The position numbers were made by a program, and so were the translations under genes. From Solirubrobacteraceae bacterium (GTDB taxonomy: Bacteria; Actinomycetota; Thermoleophilia; Solirubrobacterales; Solirubrobacteraceae): a stretch of 64,000 bases of DNA. The stretch is from the NCBI GenBank assembly GCA_030447505.1, contig JAUJOT010000002.1, forward strand, positions 372,001 to 436,000, in the 5' to 3' direction. Below, in pieces: positions 53,536 through 62,124 of this stretch; within the stretch, counting starts at the first letter, position 1, and each line of letters starts with the position of its first letter. Under the pieces are notes generated by a model, which made no database searches, was not told the origin of the DNA, and saw nothing but the letters and a program-made list of their open reading frames with translations.

Positions 53536-54741
53536 ATGAAGTTCGCGGTCGTCTCCGAGAACCTGCCGCCCTCGACGCGGAGCCCCGGTCAGGCGGGCAT
53601 GATGTACCGCCTGCTCGCGCCGCTGGACCCGGCGTCGTACTGCCTGATCTCGCGCGTCGACTACGACTCCGATCGCTTCGCGCAGGCGCCGCAGCGGCTG
53701 CCCGCGAGGTATCACTGCCTGTCGGCTGGGGCGTTGCCGGCGCCGGACGCCGCGGCGCCGCCCGCGCAGCCCGGGGCGCTCGCCCTGCGCCACCGCCTTG
53801 AGAACGTGTTCGGTCGGGCCCGGGAGATCGCCGCGATCGTCAAGCGCGAGGGCTGCGGCGCGATTGTCGCCTGCCCCGACCGGGTGGGCGACCTGCCGAC
53901 GGCGTTCGCGGCCAGCCGGCTGTCGCGGGCGGCCTTCTTTCCGTACTTCTTCGACTACTACTCGGCGTGGTTCAACAGCGGGCACAGTGGGCTTGCCGCG
54001 CGCCGCGTCGAGCCGTTCATCCTCAAGCGCGCCGCGCGCGTGATCGTCCCCAACGAGGGCCTGCGCGACACGCTCGCGCAGCGCTACGACGTGGATCCGG
54101 CGGTGATCCACAACGCATGCGACCTGTCGGCCTACCGCGGTCCTGCCGCTGGCGAGGCGTCGGCGAGCAACGGCGCGCTGCAGATCATGTTCACGGGCGC
54201 CATCTACGACGCGCATTACGACGGCTTTCGGGCGCTGCTCGACGCCTTCGATTGCGACCGGCGCCCGTCGCGGCTGAACGTCTATACGCCGATGGCCAAG
54301 GCCCGGCTCGGCGACCGCGCGCGCGACGAGCGGATCGTCTACCACGGCTACCAGACGCCGGCCGAGATTCCGCGCATCCAGCAGTCCGCGGACGTGCTGT
54401 TCTTGCCGCTCGCCTTCCGATCGCCGTTCCCCGAGGTGATCCGGACCTCGGCCCCCGCAAAGATGGGCGAGTACCTCGCCGCGGCTCGGCCGATCCTCGT
54501 CCACGCCCCGCCGGAGTCGTTCGTCGCGCAGTACTTTCGCCGTCACGACTGCGGCCTGGTCGTCTCCACACAGGACCCGGCCGACGTGGCGCACGCGCTC
54601 GACCGCCTGCGGACGGACGTGGGCCTGCGCGGTCGCTTGGCCCGCAACGCCTGGCAGCGAGCGCGCGAGGACTTCGACCTGAGCAAAGCCCGCGCCGACT
54701 TCGCGGGGCTACTCGGCGCCTCGCTGCGGTGCGACCGATGA
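53536..54741 (+). CDS. GT4-type glycosyltransferase 4
   Basis: A 401-residue GT-B enzyme sharing with glycosyltransferase 2 the blocks 'VVSENLPPSTRSPGQAG', 'LFLPLAFRSPFPEVIRTSAP' and 'GEYLAAARPILVHAPPESFV'. It starts 73 bases after the previous gene and its stop overlaps the reductase gene (ATGA). Likely the product of an intralocus duplication with a changed specificity. Confidence 0.85.
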   Translation: MKFAVVSENLPPSTRSPGQAGMMYRLLAPLDPASYCLISRVDYDSDRFAQAPQRLPARYHCLSAGALPAPDAAAPPAQPGALALRHRLENVFGRAREIAAIVKREGCGAIVACPDRVGDLPTAFAASRLSRAAFFPYFFDYYSAWFNSGHSGLAARRVEPFILKRAARVIVPNEGLRDTLAQRYDVDPAVIHNACDLSAYRGPAAGEASASNGALQIMFTGAIYDAHYDGFRALLDAFDCDRRPSRLNVYTPMAKARLGDRARDERIVYHGYQTPAEIPRIQQSADVLFLPLAFRSPFPEVIRTSAPAKMGEYLAAARPILVHAPPESFVAQYFRRHDCGLVVSTQDPADVAHALDRLRTDVGLRGRLARNAWQRAREDFDLSKARADFAGLLGASLRCDR

Positions 54742-55658
54742 CCGAGATCAGCCGCGCGCAACCGCGCGAAGGCGGCCGCCGGCCGCGCGTCCTGGTTCTC
54801 GGCGCCACGGGGATGCTGGGCCACAAGCTGTGGCAGGTGTTCAGCACGCGCCTGGACACGCACGTGACGGTCCGCGCAAGCGCAGAGGCGGTGCGACGGA
54901 TGGAGCTCTTGGACCCGGCGCGCACCGTCGCCGACGTCTCCGCCGAGCGCTTCGACACGGTCGAGCGCGCCGTCGCGGGGGTGCGCCCGGACGTCGTCGT
55001 CAACTGCATCGGGATCGTCAAGCAGCTGCGCGCGGCGCACGACCCGATCGCGAGCATCTCGATCAACTCGCTGTTCGCGCACCGCGTCGCCCGGCTCTGC
55101 GCGGCCGAGGGCGCGCGCCTGATCCAGATCAGCACCGACTGCGTCTTCAGCGGGAGGACCGGCGGCTACAGCGAGCGCGACATCCCCGATCCCGTCGACC
55201 TGTACGGCCGCAGCAAGCTGCTGGGCGAGGTTCCCGACGCAGGCTGCCTCACGGTCCGCACGTCGATCATCGGTCGCGAGCTGTCCGGTGCGAGCGGACT
55301 GCTCGAGTGGTTTCTCACGCAGGAGCGAGTCGTTCGGGGCTTCCGCCGTGCGATCTTCAGCGGTCTGACGACGGAGGCGCTCGCCGGCGTCCTCGCCTCG
55401 ATCGTCTGCGACCATCGCGAGCTGAGCGGAATCCGGCATGTGGCATCCGAGCCGATCTCCAAGCACGACTTGCTATGGATGCTCAAGGATGCATACCGTT
55501 CGAGCGTGGAGATCGTTCCCGACGACGAGGTCGTCTGCGACCGCAGCCTCGACGGTTCGAGATTCGAGCAGGAGACCGGGCTGCGCACGCCCTCATGGAC
55601 CGAGATGGTCGCGCGGCTCGCGGCCGACAAGACGCCGTACGAACGACTGAGGAGCTGA
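54738..55658 (+). CDS. RmlD-like nucleotide-sugar reductase (SDR)
   Basis: A 306-residue NAD(P)-dependent reductase. 'VLVLGATGMLGHKLWQVF' binds the cofactor; 'VVNCIGIVKQL', 'LIQISTDCVFSG' and 'DLYGRSKLLGE' (Tyr-x3-Lys) form the active site. Similar to RmlD but placed with a CapE-type dehydratase/epimerase and a WecB-type 2-epimerase, so it probably reduces a 4-keto UDP-L-HexNAc (as WbvR-like enzymes do) rather than dTDP-4-keto-rhamnose. It lacks the cupin domain of CapF. Confidence 0.85.
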   Translation: MTEISRAQPREGGRRPRVLVLGATGMLGHKLWQVFSTRLDTHVTVRASAEAVRRMELLDPARTVADVSAERFDTVERAVAGVRPDVVVNCIGIVKQLRAAHDPIASISINSLFAHRVARLCAAEGARLIQISTDCVFSGRTGGYSERDIPDPVDLYGRSKLLGEVPDAGCLTVRTSIIGRELSGASGLLEWFLTQERVVRGFRRAIFSGLTTEALAGVLASIVCDHRELSGIRHVASEPISKHDLLWMLKDAYRSSVEIVPDDEVVCDRSLDGSRFEQETGLRTPSWTEMVARLAADKTPYERLRS

Positions 55659-55666
55659 ACTGACGC

Positions 55667-56725
55667 ATGCTGACCGGCAAGCGCATCGTGATCACCGGCG
55701 GCACCGGCTCGCTCGGAAGCGTGCTCGTCCGCCGGCTGCTGTCGGGAGCGCTCGGCACTCCGGAGGCGATCACCGTCTTCTCGCGCGACGAGGCCAAGCA
55801 GCACGCGATGCGCCTGTCCTACGGACGCCTGGAGACGGCGACCGACGAGGTCATCTACCACAACTTCGAGCGCCTGCTGCGCTTCCGGATCGGCGACGTG
55901 CGCGACCCCGCGAGCGTCAGCTCCGTGCTGCGCGACGCCGACATCGTCTTCAACGCGGCCGCCCTCAAGCAGGTGCCGACCTGCGAGTACTTCCCGTCCG
56001 AGGCGGTGAAGACGAACATCGGTGGCCCCGAGAACATCGTCCGGGCGATCCGCGACGGCAAGCTGCCGGTGGAGACGGTGATCGGCATCTCGACCGACAA
56101 GGCCGTCAAGCCGGTCAACGTCATGGGGATGACGAAGGCGATCCAGGAGCGGATCTTCATCGAGGGCAACCTCGAGTGTCCGGACACGCGCTTCGTCTGC
56201 GCGCGATATGGAAACGTGCTCGCCTCTCGCGGCTCGGTGATCCCGCTCTTTCACCACCAGATCCGGCTCGGCGGACCGGTCACGATCACCGATGTCGAGA
56301 TGACCCGCTTCCTGCTCAGCCTCGAGGAGGCGGTCGACACGGTGCTGGCAGCGCTGGCCGACGGCGAGCCGGGCGAGACGTACATCCCGCGCGTCCCGTC
56401 GGCGCGCGTCGTCGACGTCGCGCGGGCGCTGATCGGCGAGCGTCCGATCGAGACGATCGTCACCGGAATCCGGCCCGGCGAGAAGGTGCACGAGATCCTC
56501 GTCTCCGAGGAGGAGTCGCACCTGACGGTGGCCAAGGGCAAGTACTACGCGATCCTCCCGCGGCTGCCCGAGCTGCGCCCGGTCGAGCCCGCCGCGCCGA
56601 CCCTGGAGCGCGAATACAGCTCGCGCGACGACCTCATGTCGACCGAAGAGGTGGCCGCCTTCCTCGCCAGGCACAAGCTCCTGCCGGATCACGAGCTCGT
56701 GCTCGAGGAAGACATGCTTCGTTGA
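55667..56725 (+). CDS. UDP-N-acetylglucosamine 4,6-dehydratase / 5-epimerase (CapE/WbjB type)
   Basis: A 352-residue SDR enzyme. 'RIVITGGTGSLGSVLVRRLL', 'VFNAAALKQVPTCEYFPSEA' and 'IGISTDKAVKPVNVMGMTK' (here Met-x3-Lys in place of the usual Tyr-x3-Lys, as in this family) and 'ARYGNVLASRGSVIPLF' are diagnostic of short CapD/CapE-like dehydratases. It would make UDP-2-acetamido-2,6-dideoxy-4-keto-hexose from UDP-GlcNAc. Starts 8 bases after the reductase gene. Confidence 0.9.
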   Translation: MLTGKRIVITGGTGSLGSVLVRRLLSGALGTPEAITVFSRDEAKQHAMRLSYGRLETATDEVIYHNFERLLRFRIGDVRDPASVSSVLRDADIVFNAAALKQVPTCEYFPSEAVKTNIGGPENIVRAIRDGKLPVETVIGISTDKAVKPVNVMGMTKAIQERIFIEGNLECPDTRFVCARYGNVLASRGSVIPLFHHQIRLGGPVTITDVEMTRFLLSLEEAVDTVLAALADGEPGETYIPRVPSARVVDVARALIGERPIETIVTGIRPGEKVHEILVSEEESHLTVAKGKYYAILPRLPELRPVEPAAPTLEREYSSRDDLMSTEEVAAFLARHKLLPDHELVLEEDMLR

Positions 56726-56735
56726 GCAGCCTGCC

Positions 56736-57845
56736 ATGAAGGTGATGACGATCCTCGGGACGCGGCCCGAGATCATCCGGCTCAGCCGCGTGATCGAGAA
56801 GCTCGACGCGGTCTGCGACCACGTCCTCGTCCACACCGGCCAGAACTACGACCACAGCCTCACCGGCGTCTTCATCGAGGAGCTCGGAGTGCGCGCGCCC
56901 GACCAGGTGCTCAGCGTTCGCAGCGCCACGCCCGGAGCGCAGATCGCGAAGATCCTCGTCGAGAGCGAGAAGGTCCTCGCGGCCCATCGTCCGGATCGCC
57001 TGCTCCTGCTCGGGGACACGAACAGCTCGCTGTCGGCGATCGTCGCCAAGCGCATGGGGATCCCGGTCTTCCACATGGAGGCAGGCAACCGCTGTTACGA
57101 CGAGCGTGTCCCCGAGGAGGTCAATCGGCGGGTCATCGACCACTCCAGCGACGTGCTGATGCCGTACACGGAGCGCAGCCGCGCGAACCTGCTGCGCGAG
57201 GGGATCGCCGGCGATCGGATCTTCGTCGTCGGCAACCCGATCCTCGAGGTCATCCGCCACCACGACGATGCGATCGCGCGGTCCGACGTGCTGTCGCGCC
57301 TTGGCCTGCAAGCGCAGCGCTACTTCCTCGTCACGATGCACCGCGAGGAGAACGTCGACGTGGAGCAACGCCTGCGGGCGCTCGTCGACGCCCTGGCGCT
57401 GCTCGAGCGCGAGCACGGGCTTCCGATCGTCGTCAGCACGCACCCGCGCACCCGCGATCGGCTGGCCCGCTTCGGGCTGGACCCCGAAAGCGGGCTGCTG
57501 CGGTTCCCCGAGCCGTTCGGGCTGTTCGACTTCATCGCTCTCGAGCGCTCGGCCGCCTGCGTCCTGAGCGACAGCGGAACCGTTCAGGAGGAGTGCTGCA
57601 TCTTCCGGATCCCGAACGTCACGCTGCGAGACGTGACCGAGCGGCCCGAGACGCTCGAGTGCGGCAGCAACATCCTCAGCGGCGCCGATCCCGAGGCGAT
57701 CGCCCGCTGCGTGCGCGTCGTACTCGCGCGCAGACCGGACTGGCGCGTGCCGTCCGAGTACCTGCTCGAGGACGTCAGCGCCGCGGCGACGAAGATCGTG
57801 ATCGGCCACCACGAGCCGCTGCGGGCTCTGAGCGCCTCTCGATGA
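56736..57845 (+). CDS. UDP-HexNAc 2-epimerase (WecB/WbjD type)
   Basis: A 369-residue non-hydrolysing 2-epimerase. 'MTILGTRPEIIRLSRVI', 'LVHTGQNYDHSLTGVF', 'LLLGDTNSSLSA', 'VFHMEAGNRCYDERVPEE' and 'VLSDSGTVQEECCIF' cover the active site. In the order reductase - dehydratase - 2-epimerase it most likely acts last, on a UDP-L-6-deoxy-HexNAc, giving UDP-L-FucNAc or UDP-L-QuiNAc-type sugars. UDP-GlcNAc to UDP-ManNAc is the alternative. Confidence 0.9.
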   Translation: MKVMTILGTRPEIIRLSRVIEKLDAVCDHVLVHTGQNYDHSLTGVFIEELGVRAPDQVLSVRSATPGAQIAKILVESEKVLAAHRPDRLLLLGDTNSSLSAIVAKRMGIPVFHMEAGNRCYDERVPEEVNRRVIDHSSDVLMPYTERSRANLLREGIAGDRIFVVGNPILEVIRHHDDAIARSDVLSRLGLQAQRYFLVTMHREENVDVEQRLRALVDALALLEREHGLPIVVSTHPRTRDRLARFGLDPESGLLRFPEPFGLFDFIALERSAACVLSDSGTVQEECCIFRIPNVTLRDVTERPETLECGSNILSGADPEAIARCVRVVLARRPDWRVPSEYLLEDVSAAATKIVIGHHEPLRALSASR

Positions 57846-57855
57846 GCTTGCGCCG

Positions 57856-58863
57856 TTGCGCTCGGGGGCGCTCGAGGTGATCGAGCTCAGCGTCGTCATC
57901 CCGACGCGCAACCGCGTCGACGTTCTCACCGAAACGCTCGGGCGCCTGATCGAGCAGCAGACCGAGATCCCGTTCGAGGTGGTCGTCGTCGACGACGGCT
58001 CGACCGATGCGACGGTCGCGGTCGCACGATCGCTGGCCGAGCGCGCGCCGCTGCCGATCACCGTGCTGCAGCAGGGCTCGCGCGGTCCGGCAGCTGCCAG
58101 GAACAGGGGCATCGCAGCCGCGCGCGGGTCCGCGTGCCTGTTCATCGGCGATGACACGTGGCCGAGACCCGACCTCGTCGATCGCCACGGGCGCCTGCAC
58201 AGGCGCCGGCCCGAGCGCGAGGCGGCGCTGCTGGGTCACGTGCGATGGGCCGCCGCGAGCAGGCCGACCGCGTTCATGGACTGGCTCAACTCGGGGATAC
58301 AGTTCGACTTCGACCAGATCACCGACCCCGAGAACGTCCGCGGCTCCTGCTTCTACACCGCGAACGTCTCCGTCAAGACGTCCCTGCTGACGGCGAACGG
58401 GGGCTTCGACGAGCGCTTCGCCGACGCTGCCTTCGAGGACATCGAGCTCGGCCTGCGGCTCGAGCGTGCCGGCATGCGCCTCGTCTACGACGCCGACGCC
58501 GTTGTCGAGCACTTCCATCCGTATGACCTCCCCGCCTCGCTGCGGCGGATGCGGACGCTCGGAAGGTCGGCGCTGATCCTCCACGACCGCAATCCCGACT
58601 GGCCGTTGCCGCGCCCGTCCGGCGCCCGGCACCGCGTCAAGGCCGTGATCCTCACGGCGCTGAACATGATCCCGCGCGTGCGCCCGTTGCGCGTGCGCCA
58701 CGCGACCTGGCACTTCCTCTGCCACCAGGCATTCCGCGAGGGATGCTGGAACGTCCAGCCGCGCGGCAACCGGCCGCTTCGGACCGGCCCGGCGCTCGCG
58801 CGGCTCGCCGCTCGCGATCCCGCGACGCGTTCCTCGACAGATGACGGGCTGCCGCTGCGTTGA
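57856..58863 (+). CDS. GT2-type glycosyltransferase A
   Basis: Up to 335 residues; TTG at 57856 or GTG at 57877 (before 'IELSVVIPTRNR') may start it. GT-A fold with 'VVVVDDGSTDATVAVA', 'GPAAARNRGIAAARG', the DxD-like 'FIGDD' and 'GGFDERFADAAFEDIELGLRL' holding the ED catalytic motif. Last gene of the rightward operon. Adds one sugar to the glycan; donor unknown. Confidence 0.86.
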   Translation: MRSGALEVIELSVVIPTRNRVDVLTETLGRLIEQQTEIPFEVVVVDDGSTDATVAVARSLAERAPLPITVLQQGSRGPAAARNRGIAAARGSACLFIGDDTWPRPDLVDRHGRLHRRRPEREAALLGHVRWAAASRPTAFMDWLNSGIQFDFDQITDPENVRGSCFYTANVSVKTSLLTANGGFDERFADAAFEDIELGLRLERAGMRLVYDADAVVEHFHPYDLPASLRRMRTLGRSALILHDRNPDWPLPRPSGARHRVKAVILTALNMIPRVRPLRVRHATWHFLCHQAFREGCWNVQPRGNRPLRTGPALARLAARDPATRSSTDDGLPLR

Positions 58864-58880
58864 GCGCCGACAGCGCGTTG

Positions 58881-59906
58881 TCAGCGCGCGCCGCGGCTGC
58901 TCGCCTCGCCGCTGCCGGCCCGCCGACTGCGGACGAGTCGACGCAGCAGAGGGATCGGAGGAGCCGTCCGGAGAAGGAGCCTCAGGCGCCGCTTGTCGCC
59001 TGCGCCGCGATGAATCGGCAGCTGAAGTCCGCGTGCCCGCAGGCTTTCGCGTAGGCATCGACGCGCCGCTGCGTACTCTCCGATCTGCTCATGCTCGAGC
59101 CCCCGCTCGGTCCAGGTCTTGGCGAGCGCCTGCCGTCGCCGCGCTTCGTGCTCGGGCGGCAGGTGCCCCTTCATGCGCTCGTAGAACTCGGTCATCACTC
59201 GTAGTGCCTCCAGTTCTGAGAGGCCGCGGAACATGCCGCCCGAGTGGATGCGGTAGACGCCCATCACGTCGGGCAGGTACCGGATGCGCCCGTGCCGCGC
59301 CGCAAGGAAGTAGAGCGGCCAGTCGCCCCAGGGCAGGTCGAAGTACCAGGCCGGCAGCGGGTCGATCGTCTCGCGCCGAAGCAGCGGCGAGCAGGATGCC
59401 ACCGGGCAGTTGTCGAGCAGGGCGCCCACGTCCAGCTCGGACGCCTGCTGGGGGTCGTTGTAGGGGGCGTCCGGCGCCGAGCCGTCCTCGTAGCGGCAGA
59501 GGACGTTGTGAAAGCACATCGAGCAGTCGGGGTGCTCGTCGAGGAAGGCCACCTGCCGCCGGAGCTTGTCGGGCGACGTCCAGTAGTCATCGCCGTCGAG
59601 CATCGCGATGTAGGCCCCGCGCGAGCGCCTGATCAGCTCCTCGAGGATGACCTTGCCGCCGCCGCCGAGATTGTGCTCGGGGAAGTAGGTACGCACGAGG
59701 TCGGGGTGCTCGCCGGCGCAGCGGGCGATCAGGGCACGGCTGCCGTCGGTCGACGCGTCGTCGCCGACGAGGATCTCGAAGGAGAAGTGGGTGCGCTGCC
59801 GCACCACGCTGTCGAGCGCCTCGGCGATGAAGCGCTCGTGCTGGTAGCTGGTGACGAGCACGCTCACACGCACGGAGCCGTCTGCTGGGCGCTCGATCGA
59901 GTTCAA
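58881..59906 (-). CDS. GT2-type glycosyltransferase B
   Basis: A 341-residue GT-A enzyme, 'VSVLVTSYQHERFIAEALDS', 'EILVGDDASTDGSRALI' and 'AYIAMLDGDDYWTSPDKL' giving the DxD motif. The TTG start overlaps the aminotransferase stop (TTGA). It closes the leftward operon wzt2 - femAB-like - degT - GT2. The C-terminal 60 residues are basic and may contact the membrane. Confidence 0.87.
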   Translation of the reverse strand: MNSIERPADGSVRVSVLVTSYQHERFIAEALDSVVRQRTHFSFEILVGDDASTDGSRALIARCAGEHPDLVRTYFPEHNLGGGGKVILEELIRRSRGAYIAMLDGDDYWTSPDKLRRQVAFLDEHPDCSMCFHNVLCRYEDGSAPDAPYNDPQQASELDVGALLDNCPVASCSPLLRRETIDPLPAWYFDLPWGDWPLYFLAARHGRIRYLPDVMGVYRIHSGGMFRGLSELEALRVMTEFYERMKGHLPPEHEARRRQALAKTWTERGLEHEQIGEYAAARRCLRESLRARGLQLPIHRGAGDKRRLRLLLRTAPPIPLLRRLVRSRRAGSGEASSRGAR

Positions 59907-61180
59907 GACGCGGCCGAGAGGGGCCAGGGCGCGGACAGGTCTGCATCCGCCTTGCCCGCGGTCCGCATCTCGCGGCGCAGCTGGGGCCCGATCGCGAGGG
60001 CCTGCCGGATGAGCTCGGTCACGACGACGATCGCTTCGGGGTCCGCCGCCGATCCCGTCGGGAGGCTGAGAACCCGGCCGGCAAGCCGCTCGGCCTCAGG
60101 CAGCACGAGCCCGGCATGCGGAAAGAAGGAGCGGTAGGGCTCCATCCGGTGGCAGCCGGGGAAGAAGTACCGGCGCGCGAGGACGCCCTCCGCCCAGAGC
60201 ACGCGCTGGAGATCGTCGCGGCTCAACCCGGCGGCCTCGTCGACCTCGATGACGACGTACTGCAGGTTGACGAGATCCTCGTCGTCATGGACGATCAACT
60301 CGATGCCGTCGACGCCCGCGAGGCCCGCTCGGTAGGCCTCGTAGTTGCGCCGGTTCGCTTCCAAGAACTCGTGTCGGGATTCGAGCGAGGTCAATCCCAT
60401 GGCGGCCGCCACCTCCGGCATCTTACCGTTCGTCCCCACGTAGCTGACCTCGTCGTAGTCGGCGAAGCCGAAGTTCCGCATCAGCCTGGCCTTGTCTGCG
60501 AGGACGGGATCGTTCGTGACGATCGCACCGCCTTCGAAGCTGTTGACGAACTTGGTGGCATGGAAGCTCAGGACCTCGGCGCTCCCGAACCCCCCGATCA
60601 TGCGCCCCTTGTAGGAGCAGCCAAAGGCATGGGCGGCGTCGAAGAGCAGCCCCAGGCCGCGGCGGTCCGCTATCTCGGTCAGCTCGTCGATCGCACACGG
60701 CCGGCCCCAGAGGTGCACTCCGACGATGCCCGTCGTTCGTGGAGTGATCATGTCCTCGACGCGGTTGGGATCGAGGTTGTGGGTGCGCGGATCGATGTCG
60801 CAGAACACCGGTGTGATCTGCTGCCATTGCAGAGCGTGCGCCGTGGCGACGAAGGTGAACGGCGAGACGATCACCTCGCCCCGGAGGTTCGCCGCGCGGA
60901 TGGCGATCTCGAGCGCGACCGTCCCGTTGCACATCGCCACGCAGTGCGGCACGTCGAGGATCCGGGCCACGCTCTCCTCGAACTCGCGCACGAGCGGACC
61001 CCCGTTCGTCAGCCAGGCGCGATCGAGCATCCCGTCGATGCGGGCCATCAGCCGGTCGCGATCTCCGATGTTCGGCCGTCCCACGTGCAGCGGCTCGGCG
61101 AACGCCGGGGTACCGCCGAGGATCGCGAAAGCGCTCGTGCTGTCGCGCTGAAGGCTGCCGCTCGCAGCGTCGCGGCTCAC
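59903..61180 (-). CDS. DegT/DnrJ/EryC1 family PLP aminotransferase
   Basis: A 425-residue sugar aminotransferase from a GTG placed 4 bases after the upstream stop with GAGG before it. 'AWLTNGGPLVREFEESVA', 'CNGTVALEIAIRA', 'VSPFTFVATAHAL', 'LLFDAAHAFGCSYKG' and the PLP lysine in 'SFHATKFVNSFEGGAI' are typical. It aminates a keto-sugar nucleotide, perhaps the CDP- or UDP-4-keto-6-deoxy sugars made in this locus (inference). A longer upstream frame is rejected because it overlaps the FemAB-like gene. Confidence 0.91.
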   Translation of the reverse strand: MSRDAASGSLQRDSTSAFAILGGTPAFAEPLHVGRPNIGDRDRLMARIDGMLDRAWLTNGGPLVREFEESVARILDVPHCVAMCNGTVALEIAIRAANLRGEVIVSPFTFVATAHALQWQQITPVFCDIDPRTHNLDPNRVEDMITPRTTGIVGVHLWGRPCAIDELTEIADRRGLGLLFDAAHAFGCSYKGRMIGGFGSAEVLSFHATKFVNSFEGGAIVTNDPVLADKARLMRNFGFADYDEVSYVGTNGKMPEVAAAMGLTSLESRHEFLEANRRNYEAYRAGLAGVDGIELIVHDDEDLVNLQYVVIEVDEAAGLSRDDLQRVLWAEGVLARRYFFPGCHRMEPYRSFFPHAGLVLPEAERLAGRVLSLPTGSAADPEAIVVVTELIRQALAIGPQLRREMRTAGKADADLSAPWPLSAAS

Positions 61181-61184
61181 GGCC

Positions 61185-62117
61185 TCACGCGCGAGTCCCG
61201 CAAGCACTCGCGGCCGCGGCCAGGTCGCGATCGTCGGCGCGGTAGGCCGGAAACCACGTGCTCGCGGATCCGTCGGCCAGTCGCTCATAGACGGGGCGGT
61301 TCAAGATATGACCGCAGAGGTGCGCGATCCGGTCGCCGGTGGCCCATCCACTCTTGAAGCGCACCAGCCCGTCGTTCGCTGACTCGGTGCCGGCAGCGCC
61401 CCCCAGGTCCACCCACCGGACCCCCCGCTCGCGAAGCCGTTCGAGGATGACCGCAAACAGCGCATATGAGGCGCTGACCTCGTAGCCCTCACGGGAATAG
61501 GCACCGAGGTGATAATAGGCGTTGGGGGCGTCCTCGAACCAGAGCGTCATGCCGACCGTCACGCCGTGCCGCTCGGCGCGCGCGGCGATCATGCCGGGCA
61601 GCGCGAGCTGGCGGCGGAAGGCCTCTCGCGAGAATGCCCTCACCCCGGTCAGCCCGTGTCGACGGACCAGCCCCCCGTAGAGGCGCATCCAATCGTCGAG
61701 CTGCTCGAGGGGCTCGGCGCAGACCTCGACCTCGACGGCGTCGGCGGCGCGCCGGATGTGGCGGCGGTGGTGGGCCGGCGGTCTTGCCGGCTCGTCGAGA
61801 TCGCGGATCAGATGGCGCTTGAGCGCGACGACGTGGTGCGGGAACGTCCGCACGAGCTCTGACTGCGCGATCCCGGCCAGCGGGTCGACCACGAGGACGA
61901 GGCTCACGATCGCGTCGTCGATCTGCTGGAGGTCTGCGGGGATCCCAGACCAGTCCGCGCACCCGAAGAGCGGATATGGGCCCATCAGGTCTCGCGCCGG
62001 GCCGTCAGCGATCTCTCGTTCGAGGACCCAGCCACCGCAGCGCGGCAGCGCGCGGGGACGACCGAACTGCGAGAGCGAGGCTGCGTAGCCGGGATGGGAG
62101 TACCCGCGTCCCGTCAT
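61185..62117 (-). CDS. FemAB/GNAT-like aminoacyl- or acyltransferase
   Basis: A 310-residue protein with two GNAT-like halves. The C-terminal half has 'GVTVGMTLWFEDAPNAYYHLGAYS', 'YALFAVILERLRERGVRWVDLGG' and 'LVRFKSGWATG', as in FemAB-like and BioF2-like transferases. It lies between wzt and degT, so it may N-acylate an aminosugar made by the neighbouring aminotransferase, or modify the wall. No signal peptide. Confidence 0.78.
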   Translation of the reverse strand: MTGRGYSHPGYAASLSQFGRPRALPRCGGWVLEREIADGPARDLMGPYPLFGCADWSGIPADLQQIDDAIVSLVLVVDPLAGIAQSELVRTFPHHVVALKRHLIRDLDEPARPPAHHRRHIRRAADAVEVEVCAEPLEQLDDWMRLYGGLVRRHGLTGVRAFSREAFRRQLALPGMIAARAERHGVTVGMTLWFEDAPNAYYHLGAYSREGYEVSASYALFAVILERLRERGVRWVDLGGAAGTESANDGLVRFKSGWATGDRIAHLCGHILNRPVYERLADGSASTWFPAYRADDRDLAAAASACGTRA

Positions 62118-62124
62118 CGCAGGT

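Noticed and set aside
59903-61288. Longer DegT aminotransferase frame starting at 61288
   Set aside because: The extra 36 residues overlap the C-terminus of the FemAB-like gene; the GTG at 61180 with a GAGG ahead fits better.
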